The notes under the pieces were generated by a model. It searched no databases, was not told the origin of the DNA, and saw nothing but the letters and a program-made list of their open reading frames with translations. DNA of 64,000 bases from Endozoicomonas sp. 4G (lineage in GTDB: Bacteria > Pseudomonadota > Gammaproteobacteria > Pseudomonadales > Endozoicomonadaceae), in the NCBI RefSeq assembly GCF_023822025.1, contig NZ_CP082909.1, positions 4,117,001 through 4,181,000 of the forward strand, in the 5' to 3' direction. Positions 1-9,693 of this stretch are shown here, piece after piece. Both the position numbers and the translations under genes were made by a program. Position 1 is the first letter of the stretch, and each line of letters starts with the position of its first letter.

Positions 1-1918
1 TGGCAGCTATTGACTGAACAACCTTGATGACCTCCTGATATTTTTCCAGCAACTGTTCTGTGCTGGCCTCAGGATTGCCTTCAAGCCAGGAAATGGACTC
101 TTCAATGGTATTAGTCAGAAGACTCTTGTCTTCGGTAGAGAGGTTTTTGACCCAGCCTTTACTGTCATCCTCTAATTGAGCGCGTTGCGAATAAACAAAA
201 GCTTCCAGCTTGTTACGGGCCTCAACTTTTTTCTGTGCCAGCTGATCCTGCTCCGCGAATTTCTCAGCATCCTGAACCATTCTTTCAATGTCCGCTTCGC
301 TCAACCGCCCCGTATCTTTGTTAATAACGATATTGTTACTGCCACTGGACTTTTCTTCGGCTTTCACCGTCAATATGCTGTTCTCGTCTACGGAGAAAGT
401 CACGTCTATCTGAGGGACACCCCTGGGAGCGGGCGGGATACCGGTAAGATCAAAGGTACCCAGCAGATGATTGTCTTTGGTCATGGGGCGCTCCCCTTCG
501 AAGACTTTAATCGTCACCGTCTCCTGTCGATCAGCGGCGGTGCTGAATACCTGCTTTCTCTTAGTGGGGATCACCGTGTTACGGGTCAGTACTTTTGCGA
601 AAACCCCACCCACTGTCTCAATTCCCAGGGAAAGAGGGATGACATCAAGCAGAAGCACATCACTGGTGGACTTATCGCCACTGAGCACAGCCCCCTGAAT
701 AGCTGCACCATAGGCAACAGCCTCGTCCGGGTTGATACTATGATTTAACGTTTTGCCATTGAAATACTCACTTAACAGCTGCCGAACTTTTGGGATACGG
801 GTAGAACCTCCAACCAGAATAATCTCATTGATATCCTCGCGCTGAAGATCGGCATCATGCAGAGCCTTCTTTACAGAAGCCAGTGTTTTTCGGAACAGGT
901 CAATATTGATCTCTTCAAACTTCGACCTTGACAGTGACTCGTTGAAGTCCTTTTCATCCGCCAGTGACTCAATTTCAACCCGGGCTTTATGGGATGATGA
1001 CAAAGCACGCTTGGCCTTCTCCACCTCCCGGCGTAATTTCAGCAGCGCCCGTTTGTTACCCGTCAGGTCAAGACCGTATTTTCGTTTGGCGATTTTTCGA
1101 AAGTGCTCAACCAGCCGCTGGTCAAAGTCCTCCCCTCCCAGGTGAGTATCGCCAGCAGTAGACAGTACCTCAAAGACACCGCCATCAATCGTCAGTATTG
1201 AAACATCGAAGGTGCCACCACCCAGATCAAACACCAGGACATTTTCTTCACTCTTAAGCCTTGTGTCCAAACCGTAAGCCAGTGCTGCTGCGGTGGGTTC
1301 ATTGATGATACGCTCAACCGTCAATCCAGCTATCCTGCCAGCATCTTTGGTGGCCTGACGCTGGGCGTCATTGAAATAGGCTGGCACAGTGACAACGGCT
1401 CGAGTCACTTTCTCGCCAAGATAATCCTCCGCTATTGCTTTCATTTTACCCAGCACCATGGCGCTCAACTCTTCCGGGGTAAATGAAAAATGTTCCTGAA
1501 GGGTCGTCATTTCCACTTTCGGCTGACCGTTAACATTGACAACCTTGAAGGGGAAATACTTCATATCTGACTGTAATTGCGGATCATCAAAGTTACGACC
1601 GATAATGCGCTTGACATCAAACACCGTAAGTTCCGGGTTGCTGGTCGCCTGGTTCTTGGCCGCGTCTCCGACAAGGCGCTCATTTTCTGGTGTCCAGCCG
1701 ACAACGGATGGCGTTATTCTATTGCCCTGATCATTGGCAATAATTTCCGTTCGTCCGGACCGGCGAACCCCAACACAGGAGTAGGTGGTTCCGAGGTCAA
1801 TACCGATAATGACCCCTTTCTCCTCACTGGCTTCTGCATGGATAGATGTGAATAGTATCAGGACAGGCAATACCAGGGTCTTAACTAATGACAGTTGAAT
1901 AAAACGCCACTCCAGCAT
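1..1918 (-). CDS. Secreted BiP/GRP78-type Hsp70 chaperone (3' end outside window)
   Basis: An ATP-dependent Hsp70 read on the minus strand, with 639 codons and no stop before the window edge. The N-terminus (about residues 1-30) is a signal peptide with a hydrophobic core ending near Ala-Glu-Ala. The ATPase domain starts [13 protein letters not shown], followed by [43 protein letters not shown] and [10 protein letters not shown]-like motifs. The linker reads [17 protein letters not shown]. The substrate domain holds [19 protein letters not shown] and RMVNDAEKFAE-like motifs. Tyr in GTTYS, where bacterial DnaK has Asn, and [10 protein letters not shown] are features of eukaryotic Hsp70, and the latter of ER BiP. 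The residues match metazoan BiP, from memory, far better than DnaK. A bacterial-style signal peptide suggests a periplasmic or exported location. Whether a KDEL-like tail exists cannot be seen. No dnaJ or grpE lies adjacent on this side. Confidence 0.93.
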   Translation of the reverse strand, partial: MLEWRFIQLSLVKTLVLPVLILFTSIHAEASEEKGVIIGIDLGTTYSCVGVRRSGRTEIIANDQGNRITPSVVGWTPENERLVGDAAKNQATSNPELTVFDVKRIIGRNFDDPQLQSDMKYFPFKVVNVNGQPKVEMTTLQEHFSFTPEELSAMVLGKMKAIAEDYLGEKVTRAVVTVPAYFNDAQRQATKDAGRIAGLTVERIINEPTAAALAYGLDTRLKSEENVLVFDLGGGTFDVSILTIDGGVFEVLSTAGDTHLGGEDFDQRLVEHFRKIAKRKYGLDLTGNKRALLKLRREVEKAKRALSSSHKARVEIESLADEKDFNESLSRSKFEEINIDLFRKTLASVKKALHDADLQREDINEIILVGGSTRIPKVRQLLSEYFNGKTLNHSINPDEAVAYGAAIQGAVLSGDKSTSDVLLLDVIPLSLGIETVGGVFAKVLTRNTVIPTKRKQVFSTAADRQETVTIKVFEGERPMTKDNHLLGTFDLTGIPPAPRGVPQIDVTFSVDENSILTVKAEEKSSGSNNIVINKDTGRLSEADIERMVQDAEKFAEQDQLAQKKVEARNKLEAFVYSQRAQLEDDSKGWVKNLSTEDKSLLTNTIEESISWLEGNPEASTEQLLEKYQEVIKVVQSIAA

Positions 1919-2057
1919 GACCAACACCTTTTTGACCTGTTTAATCAAGGTGATCCGAAAGCTAGGCCACTATCTCCAGATTTTCAAATTCCGGACTTTC
2001 AAATAGAAACCGACCCCCCTTATGGATTTCCACGATGCATCCATGCTTCAAGCCCGC

Positions 2058-2063
2058 TATAAT
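2058..2063 (+). promoter_or_regulatory. Possible -10 box for the rnf operon
   Basis: A perfect TATAAT lies 80-90 bases upstream of rnfA in the gap between the Hsp70 gene and the Rnf operon. No convincing -35 box is seen at the expected spacing, so this is a weak call from sequence only. Confidence 0.25.
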
Positions 2064-2139
2064 CCCGCAGCTTTCGCCATGAAATACAGGGCAGCCCACA
2101 GCCAGCCTGCCCCCTGAACACACTCCCGGTAACGTCACA

Positions 2140-2733
2140 ATGGAACAGATGAGCGAACTGGTACTGATTATGATCAGTGCCATTCTGGTCAACAACTTTG
2201 TACTGGTACAGTTTCTGGGCCTCTGTCCATTTATGGGCGTTTCCAACAAACTGGAGTCAGCCATGGGAATGTCGCTGGCCACCACCTTTGTACTGACTCT
2301 GGCCTCGATCTGTAGCTACCTGACGTATCAGTACCTGCTGATCCCCCTGGGTCTGGAATTCCTGAAAACCATTGCTTTTATTCTTGTCATCGCGGTGGTG
2401 GTTCAGTTTACCGAGATGGTGGTCAGAAAAGTCAGCCCTCTGCTGCACCGTGTGCTTGGCGTATTCCTGCCTCTGATTACCAGTAACTGCGCTGTTCTGG
2501 GTGTTGCCCTGCTGAACAGTAATCGCTTAAACAGTTCACTGGTTGATTCTGCTACCTACGGTTTTGGCGCGGCTGCCGGTTTTTCACTGGTGCTGGTTTT
2601 GTTCTCAGCCATGCGTGAGCGTATTGCCGCTGCTGATGTTCCCGCTCCTTTCAGGGGGGCCGCCATCGGAATGGTCAGTGCCGGCCTGATGTCACTGGCT
2701 TTTATGGGCTTCAGCGGCCTGATCAAGCTGTAG
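2140..2733 (+). CDS. rnfA: Rnf electron transport complex subunit A
   Basis: Integral inner-membrane subunit of the Rnf (Rsx) ion-translocating ferredoxin:NAD+ oxidoreductase. The protein is made of about six hydrophobic segments and carries the family's N-terminal [19 protein letters not shown] motif and the internal [11 protein letters not shown] motif, the paired half-site shared with RnfE. The open frame allows starts at 2140 and 2149. The second ([16 protein letters not shown]) fits the usual 193-residue length better, giving 194 residues. It is the first gene of rnfABCDGE-nth, 19 bases ahead of rnfB. The homologous Rsx complex keeps SoxR reduced in enterobacteria; in marine bacteria Rnf links Na+ or H+ gradients to reduced ferredoxin. 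Confidence 0.96.
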   Translation: MEQMSELVLIMISAILVNNFVLVQFLGLCPFMGVSNKLESAMGMSLATTFVLTLASICSYLTYQYLLIPLGLEFLKTIAFILVIAVVVQFTEMVVRKVSPLLHRVLGVFLPLITSNCAVLGVALLNSNRLNSSLVDSATYGFGAAAGFSLVLVLFSAMRERIAAADVPAPFRGAAIGMVSAGLMSLAFMGFSGLIKL

Positions 2734-2752
2734 GGGAGATCGCTCAAGGATT

Positions 2753-3340
2753 ATGGAAATCGTCATTTTCGCCATTATTGCCCTGCTTGCCCTGGCCCTT
2801 GTTTTTGGTGCCATACTGGGTTTTGCCAGCGTCCGCTTCAAGGTGGAAGGCAATCCGATTGTTGATCAGGTGAATGAATTATTACCCCAGACTCAATGCG
2901 GTCAGTGCGGTTTTCCCGGCTGTCGTCCCTACGCAGAAGCGATTGTCAGTGGTGAATCCATCAACCGTTGTCCTCCCGGTGGTCAGTCCACCATCAATGC
3001 CCTGGCCGATCTTTTGGATGTAGAGCCTGAGCCATTAGACCAGGAGCACGGTGCCGAAAAACCCCCGATGGTTGCCTACATCCGGGAAGATGAGTGCATT
3101 GGTTGCACTAAATGTCTACAGGCTTGCCCGGTCGATGCCATTCTCGGCGCTGCCAAACAAATGCACACGGTAATGAAAGATGAATGCACCGGCTGTGACC
3201 TCTGTGTCGAGCCCTGTCCTGTTGACTGCATAGATATGGTCGCCATCGCAACCACCCCCCGTACCTGGAGCTGGACATTGCCCTCCAAGGAAGCAGAACC
3301 TGGCCTGATAGCCACTGATATGAGAGGACAAGCGGTATGA
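2753..3340 (+). CDS. rnfB: Rnf complex ferredoxin subunit B
   Basis: Membrane-anchored iron-sulfur subunit that feeds electrons into the Rnf complex. Residues 1-27 form one hydrophobic anchor. [17 protein letters not shown] cluster (about residues 49-64) is the 4Fe-4S domain. Two ferredoxin motifs follow, [16 protein letters not shown] (about 113) and [16 protein letters not shown] (about 143), each C-X2-C-X2-C-X3-CP. At 195 aa it has the usual family length. Its TGA overlaps the rnfC ATG by four bases (ATGA), indicating translational coupling. Confidence 0.97.
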   Translation: MEIVIFAIIALLALALVFGAILGFASVRFKVEGNPIVDQVNELLPQTQCGQCGFPGCRPYAEAIVSGESINRCPPGGQSTINALADLLDVEPEPLDQEHGAEKPPMVAYIREDECIGCTKCLQACPVDAILGAAKQMHTVMKDECTGCDLCVEPCPVDCIDMVAIATTPRTWSWTLPSKEAEPGLIATDMRGQAV

Positions 3341-5421
3341 ACCTGCCTCTCAAAGACATCACTGAGTTCAAACATAGAGTCTGGCCGTTAACGGGTGGTG
3401 TGTATCCCGAGGAAAACAAGCACCAGTCCACCAGCACGCCGATCAGGCCAGTGCCAATGCCAGAGCAGTTTATTCTGCCCTTGTCGCAACATGCAGGCGC
3501 CCCTGCACGCCCTATTGTTGCTGTTGGCGATACGGTGCTGAAAGGGCAAATGATTGCCAAAGCAACAGGCTTTGTCAGCGTGCCTGTTCACGCTCCCACC
3601 TCCGGCACTGTTTCTGCAATCGGCTCAGAAGCGGTGCCCCATCCCTCGGGAATGCACGACCAATGCATTACATTAATTCCTGACGGAAAAGATCAATGGT
3701 GTGAGCTCCAGCCTGTCAGGGATTACCCGTCGGTGGCGCCAGCAGAACTGGTTGAACATATCCGCCAGTCGGGCATTGCGGGTATGGGAGGTGCAGGCTT
3801 CCCAACGGCGGTGAAAATGTCGCCAAGAAGTCCGGTACACACACTGATTCTTAATGGCGCTGAGTGTGAGCCGTATATTACGGCGGATGACATGCTTATG
3901 CGAGAACGTGCCGACGCCATGGTGGCCGGTGCCGAGATTTTGCTACACCTTCTCAAGGCAGAACGCTGCCTGATCGGCATTGAAGACAATAAGCCAGAAG
4001 CCATTAAAGCCGTTAAAAACGCCGTCGCCCAGAGCAACAACGGCCACCGGATGAAAGTGATTGTCTTTCCCACCAAATACCCTTCCGGTGGTTCCAAGCA
4101 GATGATTCAAATACTGACAGGTCTTGAGGTTCCCTCAGGAAAACTGTCTGCTGACCTGGGCTTCACGGTTCAGAACGTTGGCACAGCAGTGGCCGTCTAT
4201 GAGGCGGTTCACCATGGCAAACCCCTGATATCCAGAATCACCACCCTGACTGGCGAAGCACTGTCCAGCCCGGGTAATTTTGACGTTCTGATAGGCACAC
4301 CTGCCAGACACCTGCTCTCCTGTGCAGGGGTCAATAATCAACAACTGGAAACCCTGATTTTGGGTGGCCCAATGATGGGTTTCACACTGGATGAGCTGGA
4401 CACCCCTGTGACCAAAACCAGCAACTGCCTGATTGCCGGAACCCGGGAGGAGTTTCCTCCGGCAATGCCCGCCCAGGCCTGTATTCGCTGTGGCCTGTGT
4501 GCTGAAGCCTGCCCGTCGTCTTTGCTGCCTCAACAACTCTACTGGCACGGGAAGTCAGAAAATCATGAGCAGTTGCAGCATCACAACCTGTTTGACTGTA
4601 TTGAGTGCGGTGCCTGCTCCTATGTCTGTCCCAGCAGTATTCCACTGGTTCAATACTACCGCGCCTCCAAGAGTGCTATTCGGGCTCAGGAAGCCAAACA
4701 CGCTAAAGCAGAGCGCTCGAAAGTTCGCTACGAAAACCGTCAGGCTCGTCTGGCACGAGAGCAGGCTGAAAAAGAAGCCAAACGCAAGGCTAATGCCGAA
4801 CGTGCTGCCAGGTTGAAAGCCGGGAAGGCCGCATCAGGCGATAAGGATTCAGCTGCTGCCCCGGATCCCGTTCAGGCAGCTATCGAAAGGGCCAGGGCCA
4901 AGAAAAAAGCGGCTGCGGGCTCAGCCACTGGCAAACCGGCAAAAACAACCCTGTCTGCTGATCAGAAAGAGCTCAAGATCCAATTATCACTGGCCAATGC
5001 TCAGTTGAAGAAAACCCGCAGAGCCCTCACCAGGGCTCAAGAGCAGGGAGAAGGCGACATTGACAAGCTAAATGCTGATATCAACATGCTGGAAAATCAG
5101 GTAGCCAAACTGCAAAAAGATTTTGACGCTGCGGCGGTTAAAAGCATACAACAGCCGTCGGTAAAAGTAGAAAAATCCCTTGATGACAATGCTGCCAAAA
5201 AGCTGAAGATAGAAACGGCTATGGCTAAAGCAGCATTGAAAAAAGCGGAAAGAGCTTTAGCCAAGGCACTTGAAGAAGGCAGCTCGGAAACCCTGAGCCT
5301 GAAAGATGCTGTAGACGAGTGTCGTAAAAAGCTCGAACAACTGCAATCTGAAAAGAATCCGGAAGAACTCTGGCAACAGCCGGTTAATGCTCATTTGATC
5401 AACAGTCGGAATTTACGATGA
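3337..5421 (+). CDS. rnfC: Rnf complex subunit C
   Basis: Peripheral subunit carrying the NADH/FMN site and two 4Fe-4S clusters. A Gly-rich nucleotide-binding stretch ([13 protein letters not shown], about residue 149) precedes the SLBB-like region. The cluster motifs [12 protein letters not shown] (about 379) and [12 protein letters not shown] (about 420) follow. From about residue 440 the protein is a long Lys/Ala/Glu-rich coiled coil with two similar LxLxxAxLKKxxRAL blocks (about 545 and 625), the variable tail typical of gammaproteobacterial RnfC. It overlaps rnfB and rnfD by four bases each. Confidence 0.97.
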   Translation: MNLPLKDITEFKHRVWPLTGGVYPEENKHQSTSTPIRPVPMPEQFILPLSQHAGAPARPIVAVGDTVLKGQMIAKATGFVSVPVHAPTSGTVSAIGSEAVPHPSGMHDQCITLIPDGKDQWCELQPVRDYPSVAPAELVEHIRQSGIAGMGGAGFPTAVKMSPRSPVHTLILNGAECEPYITADDMLMRERADAMVAGAEILLHLLKAERCLIGIEDNKPEAIKAVKNAVAQSNNGHRMKVIVFPTKYPSGGSKQMIQILTGLEVPSGKLSADLGFTVQNVGTAVAVYEAVHHGKPLISRITTLTGEALSSPGNFDVLIGTPARHLLSCAGVNNQQLETLILGGPMMGFTLDELDTPVTKTSNCLIAGTREEFPPAMPAQACIRCGLCAEACPSSLLPQQLYWHGKSENHEQLQHHNLFDCIECGACSYVCPSSIPLVQYYRASKSAIRAQEAKHAKAERSKVRYENRQARLAREQAEKEAKRKANAERAARLKAGKAASGDKDSAAAPDPVQAAIERARAKKKAAAGSATGKPAKTTLSADQKELKIQLSLANAQLKKTRRALTRAQEQGEGDIDKLNADINMLENQVAKLQKDFDAAAVKSIQQPSVKVEKSLDDNAAKKLKIETAMAKAALKKAERALAKALEEGSSETLSLKDAVDECRKKLEQLQSEKNPEELWQQPVNAHLINSRNLR

Positions 5422-6497
5422 CCCTGGTAAGGCAGACATCCCCCCATGCCCGCAGCCCCAACAGCACGCAGCAGATCATGAAATGGGTGCTACTGGCAGC
5501 CGTGCCGGGTCTGGCCATGCAGACAGTCTTTTTTGGCTGGGGAACATTGATCAACTTGGTCTGGTGTGTACTGATTGCACTGGGCTCAGAAGCTCTGGTA
5601 CTAAAAATACGACGACGCCCCATTAACTTTTACCTCTCTGACGCTTCCGCCATTGTCACCGCCGTGTTGCTGGCTCTGGCACTGCCTCCTCTCTCACCAT
5701 GGTGGCTAACCCTGATTGGGACCTCCTTTGCCATTATTATTGGCAAGCAGCTCTATGGCGGGCTGGGTAACAATCCATTCAACCCGGCCATGCTGGGGTA
5801 TGTACTGCTGCTGATTTCTTTCCCACAGGAAATGACACAATGGTTGCCCCCGGCAGGGACAGAAGGCCACACGGCTGTAAAAAGCTTCAGCGATGCCCTT
5901 TGCACCATTTTCCCACTGTTCGGCCAACCCATTAATGTTGACGCCATCAGTATGGCAACGCCGCTGGACATTGTTCGGGAGAATACCTCCCTGACCATGA
6001 AAGAGCTTTGGTCAGACAATCCGGCCCTGCAATATTTTGCCGGTCGGGGATGGCTCTGGATCAACCTTGCCTATCTGCTGGGTGGCCTTTTCCTGATCTA
6101 CAAAAAGGTTTTCACCTGGCACGCGCCTTTAGGCATGTTAGCCGCCATACTGGTGATGTCTACCCTGTTCTGGGGCGGAACCGGATCAGGCAGCCACGGT
6201 TCGCCACTGTTTCACCTATTCAGCGGTGCCACCATGCTGGGCGCTTTTTTCATTATTACCGACCCCGTCAGCAGTGCTACCAGTAACAAGGGCAGGCTGA
6301 TCTTTGGCGCTGGTATCGGGACTCTTGTCTACGTTATTCGTGTCTGGGGTGGCTATCCGGACGCTGTCGCCTTCGCGACACTGTTAATGAATATGGCAGC
6401 CCCGATGATTGATTACTACACCCAGCCCAGAACCTATGGTCATAAGAAGCCAAACAAGGGGCTGCCAACAGCCCTGAGCGACAGAAAGCAGCCCTGA
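5418..6497 (+). CDS. rnfD: Rnf complex subunit D
   Basis: Polytopic NqrB/RnfD-family membrane subunit of the Rnf complex. Its SGATML motif (Ser269-Gly-Ala-Thr272) supplies the threonine to which FMN is covalently attached by a phosphoester in this family. GNNPFNPAMLGYVLLL and DPVSSATS, both family hallmarks, are present. The start overlaps rnfC by four bases. The stop codon falls inside the second unit of a 20-bp direct repeat (6471-6540), so the last few residues have probably been altered by repeat expansion. A 71-base gap to rnfG, made largely of that repeat, breaks the otherwise overlapping gene order. Confidence 0.96.
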   Translation: MTLVRQTSPHARSPNSTQQIMKWVLLAAVPGLAMQTVFFGWGTLINLVWCVLIALGSEALVLKIRRRPINFYLSDASAIVTAVLLALALPPLSPWWLTLIGTSFAIIIGKQLYGGLGNNPFNPAMLGYVLLLISFPQEMTQWLPPAGTEGHTAVKSFSDALCTIFPLFGQPINVDAISMATPLDIVRENTSLTMKELWSDNPALQYFAGRGWLWINLAYLLGGLFLIYKKVFTWHAPLGMLAAILVMSTLFWGGTGSGSHGSPLFHLFSGATMLGAFFIITDPVSSATSNKGRLIFGAGIGTLVYVIRVWGGYPDAVAFATLLMNMAAPMIDYYTQPRTYGHKKPNKGLPTALSDRKQP

Positions 6498-6540
6498 GCG
6501 ACAGAAAGCAGCCCTGAGCGACAAAAAGCAGCCCTGAGTG
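6471..6540 (+). repeat. 20-bp direct tandem repeat across the rnfD stop codon
   Basis: Unit gccctgagcgacagaaagca occurs as two perfect copies (6471-6490, 6491-6510), one copy with a single change (6511-6530) and a half copy. Each unit carries TGA, so the first unit lies within rnfD in another frame and the second supplies its stop. The array fills most of the rnfD-rnfG spacer. Confidence 0.95.
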
Positions 6541-6568
6541 AATGAGATGCGAAATGAGTGATTGACGA

Positions 6569-7300
6569 ATGCCCATAGTTAAAGAAAATCAAAATGAGCC
6601 AGAACCGTCGTCTAAGCAGAAGAAACCTGCTACCGATCTGGCCAGCAGTATCGTGCGCAACAGTCTGACACTGGGTGTGTTTGCCATTCTCACGGTAGGC
6701 CTTATTGCTCTGACGTTTGTTTTTACAGAACAGAAGATTCATGCCCAGGTGCGAGCTTTTGAAGCCAGGGCCCTGAAAGAAATTCTTCCGGACAAGACAC
6801 ACGACAACAACATTCTGGATGCTCGAATTACCATCCCGGCCAATGACTTACTGGCAACCTCTACCGACAAGTATGGCTATGTCGCTTTCGAGGATGGCAA
6901 GCCGATTGCTGTCATTCTCCCCGCCATAGCGCCCGACGGCTATGCTGGAAAAATCGAGTTGCTGGTGGGTATTTACGCCGATGGAACACTGGCTGGAGTC
7001 AGAGCAATCCAACACAAAGAAACACCCGGACTCGGTGATAAAATAGACACCAAAGTGTCTGACTGGATTTTACAATTCCGGGGTAAGTCGCTTCTGGACC
7101 CAGCCCCTGAAGATTGGGGCGTCAAGAAGGAAGGCGGACAGTTTGACCAGTTTACCGGGGCCACGATAACCCCCAGGGCCGTTGTAGGTTCCGTTTATCG
7201 AACCCTGAACTATTTTGACTCCCACAGGCAAACGCTCTTTAAACAGGGTGAAGCCGCCAGACGGGATGAAAAAGGAGCAGAAAAAGGAGCAGAACCATGA
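6569..7300 (+). CDS. rnfG: Rnf complex subunit G
   Basis: Periplasm-facing flavoprotein subunit of Rnf. One N-terminal transmembrane helix (about residues 29-51) is followed by the FMN-binding domain with TGATITP (Thr199 is the predicted covalent FMN site) and the family motif [11 protein letters not shown] (about residue 150). Length is 243 aa. Near the C-terminus a 12-bp duplication encodes [10 protein letters not shown]. It overlaps rnfE by four bases. Confidence 0.96.
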   Translation: MPIVKENQNEPEPSSKQKKPATDLASSIVRNSLTLGVFAILTVGLIALTFVFTEQKIHAQVRAFEARALKEILPDKTHDNNILDARITIPANDLLATSTDKYGYVAFEDGKPIAVILPAIAPDGYAGKIELLVGIYADGTLAGVRAIQHKETPGLGDKIDTKVSDWILQFRGKSLLDPAPEDWGVKKEGGQFDQFTGATITPRAVVGSVYRTLNYFDSHRQTLFKQGEAARRDEKGAEKGAEP

Positions 7301-8058
7301 CGGATGATGTTGTTACTGATTCAACGCTGCAGAAAAAATCATTATTTGCCGATCAATCTGCCGCCAGAATTGCCTGGAACGGGCTCTGGGACAACAACCC
7401 GGCCCTGGTTCAACTGCTGGGCCTTTGCCCTCTGCTGGGGGTCTCCAGCAGTGTGGTTAACGCCCTGGGACTTGGCATTGCCACCATGCTGGTTGTTATG
7501 GGCTCGAACATCGCTGTGTCCCTGATCCGACACCAGGTCACTGATGCAATTCGCCTCCCGGTGTTTGTTATGGTCATTGCCTCTTTTACCACCTGCATAG
7601 AATTGTTGATGCAGGCTTATACCTATGAGCTGTATAAGATACTCGGCATTTTCATTCCCCTGATTGTTACCAACTGCATCATTTTAGGGCGTGCAGATGC
7701 CTATGCCTCTAAACAGCCGGTGATTCCCGCCGCTTTCGATGGCTTTATGATGGGCGCGGGCTTTGCTGCCATATTGCTGCTGTTGGGAGCACTTCGGGAA
7801 TTGGTTGGTCAGGGAACTCTCTTCTCGGGTATGGATCTACTGCTGGGCCCTGTCGCCCAAAACTGGACCATTGTCGTTTTCCAGGACTACAAACAGTTTC
7901 TGTTCGCCATCCTTCCTCCCGGAGCCTTTGTCTTCATGGGTTTTCTTATTGCTATCAAAAATGTCATCGACAAAAAGCAGGAAGAAGCCCGAAAGGCTCA
8001 AGAGCCGTTATCAGAGGTTGGCAGTAAGCGTGTTCGAGTAACTGGTAATATCCGATGA
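7297..8058 (+). CDS. rnfE: Rnf complex subunit E
   Basis: Integral membrane subunit paralogous to Rnf[20 protein letters not shown] near residue 32 and the internal [14 protein letters not shown] motif (about residue 124) are diagnostic; six hydrophobic segments are visible. The 253-aa product has a charged cytoplasmic tail. The ATGA overlap with nth ties the DNA repair gene to the operon, a conserved gammaproteobacterial arrangement. Confidence 0.96.
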   Translation: MTDDVVTDSTLQKKSLFADQSAARIAWNGLWDNNPALVQLLGLCPLLGVSSSVVNALGLGIATMLVVMGSNIAVSLIRHQVTDAIRLPVFVMVIASFTTCIELLMQAYTYELYKILGIFIPLIVTNCIILGRADAYASKQPVIPAAFDGFMMGAGFAAILLLLGALRELVGQGTLFSGMDLLLGPVAQNWTIVVFQDYKQFLFAILPPGAFVFMGFLIAIKNVIDKKQEEARKAQEPLSEVGSKRVRVTGNIR

Positions 8059-8687
8059 ATAAAGAAAAAAGAACCCAGATTTTTACCCGGTTGCGGGACC
8101 AGAACCCTAACCCGACAACGGAACTGAATTACTCCTCATCCTTTGAGCTGTTAATCGCCGTGATTCTTTCAGCCCAGGCAACGGATGTTGGCGTTAACAA
8201 GGCAACGGATAAATTATTCCCGGTAGCCAATACACCCCGCGCCATTTTTGATCTGGGGGTAGAAGGCCTCAAGGAATACATCAAGACCATTGGCCTGTTC
8301 AACGCCAAAGCCGAGAATGTCATCAAAACCTGTAAAATGCTGCTGGAAGAACATAACGGCGAAGTCCCGGATACCCGTGAAGCTCTGGAAGCCCTGCCCG
8401 GGGTTGGCAGAAAGACCGCAAACGTGGTACTAAACACCGCATTCAAACAGCCCGCCATGGCTGTGGATACTCATATATTCCGGGTTTCCAATCGCACTGG
8501 CATTGCTCCGGGCAAGAATGTTCTGGAAGTAGAAAAAAGGCTGGTCAGACTGATTCCTAAAGAATTCCTTCTGGATGCCCATCACTGGCTCATCCTGCAT
8601 GGTCGCTACGTCTGCAAGGCCAGAAAACCTCAGTGTGGCAGCTGTATTATTGAAGACTTGTGTGAATTCTCTTCCAAAGAAAAATAA
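8055..8687 (+). CDS. nth: Endonuclease III (base-excision DNA glycosylase/AP lyase)
   Basis: Removes oxidised pyrimidines and nicks abasic sites. The helix-hairpin-helix reads [14 protein letters not shown] with catalytic Lys (about residue 120). The catalytic Asp lies in [11 protein letters not shown] (about 138). The 4Fe-4S loop C-X6-C-X2-C-X5-C is complete at the C-terminus ([17 protein letters not shown]). At 210 aa it has the normal length. It overlaps rnfE by four bases and is the last gene of the operon. Confidence 0.98.
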   Translation: MNKEKRTQIFTRLRDQNPNPTTELNYSSSFELLIAVILSAQATDVGVNKATDKLFPVANTPRAIFDLGVEGLKEYIKTIGLFNAKAENVIKTCKMLLEEHNGEVPDTREALEALPGVGRKTANVVLNTAFKQPAMAVDTHIFRVSNRTGIAPGKNVLEVEKRLVRLIPKEFLLDAHHWLILHGRYVCKARKPQCGSCIIEDLCEFSSKEK

Positions 8688-8700
8688 GTAAAAAATCCTT

Positions 8701-8735
8701 TCAATCCCATACAGGGTCTCGATTGAGCTTTTTTT
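8701..8735 (+). terminator. Candidate terminator after nth
   Basis: An imperfect hairpin (outer arms TCAATC and GATTGA, inner CCC and GGG) is followed by seven T residues 14 bases after the nth stop. It fits a rho-independent terminator for the Rnf operon. Confidence 0.5.
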
Positions 8736-8967
8736 CTTTGCAAATCACGAATGCCGTCTACGGCAGAATTAATAATAAGTTAAAAATGGCTTTGTAACTG
8801 CCTTTCACCACCCAGATCGGGAGGTTGCCCCGATTGGGTTGGTGATTAGCCATTCCAGATTGAAAATGATCTCCTTCTCAACGCTCAAAAGTAGTACGAT
8901 TCTACCGTCATCGACAGGTCCTTGACCGGCGCAGCAGACGCTATTGTTAAATCGTGAGCTGTTCTGG

Positions 8968-9270
8968 TCATACCAAAATAGAAAGCCCTTTGTTTTTGAC
9001 AAGATCCAATAATTTAAGCGACGGTCCATCAGGGCGCTTTTGACCCGTTTCCCATTTCTGCACGGTGGACGGGCTAACATTCAAAAATGCTGCAAAGACA
9101 GACTGGCTCACTTTGTATTTAAGGCGCAAACGCTTAATCTGCGTTGGAGCCAACGCCTCTACTGGTGGTAAACATAGTGCATCGAACTTGTGCATGGTCG
9201 TGGCATTCATAATGCCAGCGTCATACAAGCCCTTGGCGGTTTCATGCATTGCATCCAGTAAATCACTCAT
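8968..9270 (-). CDS. HigA/NadS-like helix-turn-helix antitoxin
   Basis: A 100-aa DNA-binding protein with an N-terminal segment (ETAKGLYDAGIM) and a C-terminal XRE/Cro helix-turn-helix (residues 44-90; motif KVSQSVFAAFLNVSPSTVQK followed by WETGQKRPDGPS). This architecture is that of antitoxins of RelE/HigB-type pairs, which repress their own operon and neutralise the mRNA-cleaving toxin. The start overlaps the end of the upstream toxin frame by eight bases, the usual toxin-first order. The antitoxin is intact while the toxin is truncated, so it may now act only as a regulator. Confidence 0.85.
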   Translation of the reverse strand: MSDLLDAMHETAKGLYDAGIMNATTMHKFDALCLPPVEALAPTQIKRLRLKYKVSQSVFAAFLNVSPSTVQKWETGQKRPDGPSLKLLDLVKNKGLSILV

Positions 9271-9481
9271 AGGAAATCTCCACTAATTCTCCAGCTTCCA
9301 GTGCTTTTTTCAGGTCATCATCTGTATATCCAAGAAATTCCCTGACTAATAATTTGATGGCCTTCGCCTCTTTCGGGTTAATGTTGTTCTGTCTATTTTT
9401 TACAAAACCAAAAATAAAAAAAGCACGTTCGCCCATACGTAAAATGAGATGTACGTAAGTCAAGCATTTACATCCGTACAT
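9263..9481 (-). pseudogene. N-terminally truncated RelE/HigB-type toxin
   Basis: The 72-codon frame matches only the C-terminal half of the RelE/HigB-like toxin family (RMGERAFFIFGFVKN, then FLGYTDDDLKKALEAGELVEI). About 50 N-terminal residues expected from the family are missing: the frame is closed by a TGA a few codons upstream of the ATG at 9481, and no recognisable family sequence lies further up. The break sits in the gap leading to the first zinc-finger gene, suggesting it was lost when that segment arrived. Confidence 0.7.
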
Positions 9482-9693
9482 GTACGAAATAAAAAGTATG
9501 ACATTCAGACAATCTTTTCATGAACTGAAAAGCAATTTTATCTCAAGGTTGATTAGGATGCGGACTCCGAACCAACAATAAAGACCGTGCCCTGAGTTCG
9601 GGCATTTTCACGGCAAAGAAACCACCGACCTCTCTCCAGATTTGGACTAACCTGATTTTCCAATAAACATTTTAACGACTGGGAAGCCAGGCC

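Noticed and set aside
1962-2285. 107-codon minus-strand open frame ahead of rnfA.
   Set aside because: Half of it is antisense to rnfA, the composition is not protein-like and no family is recognisable.
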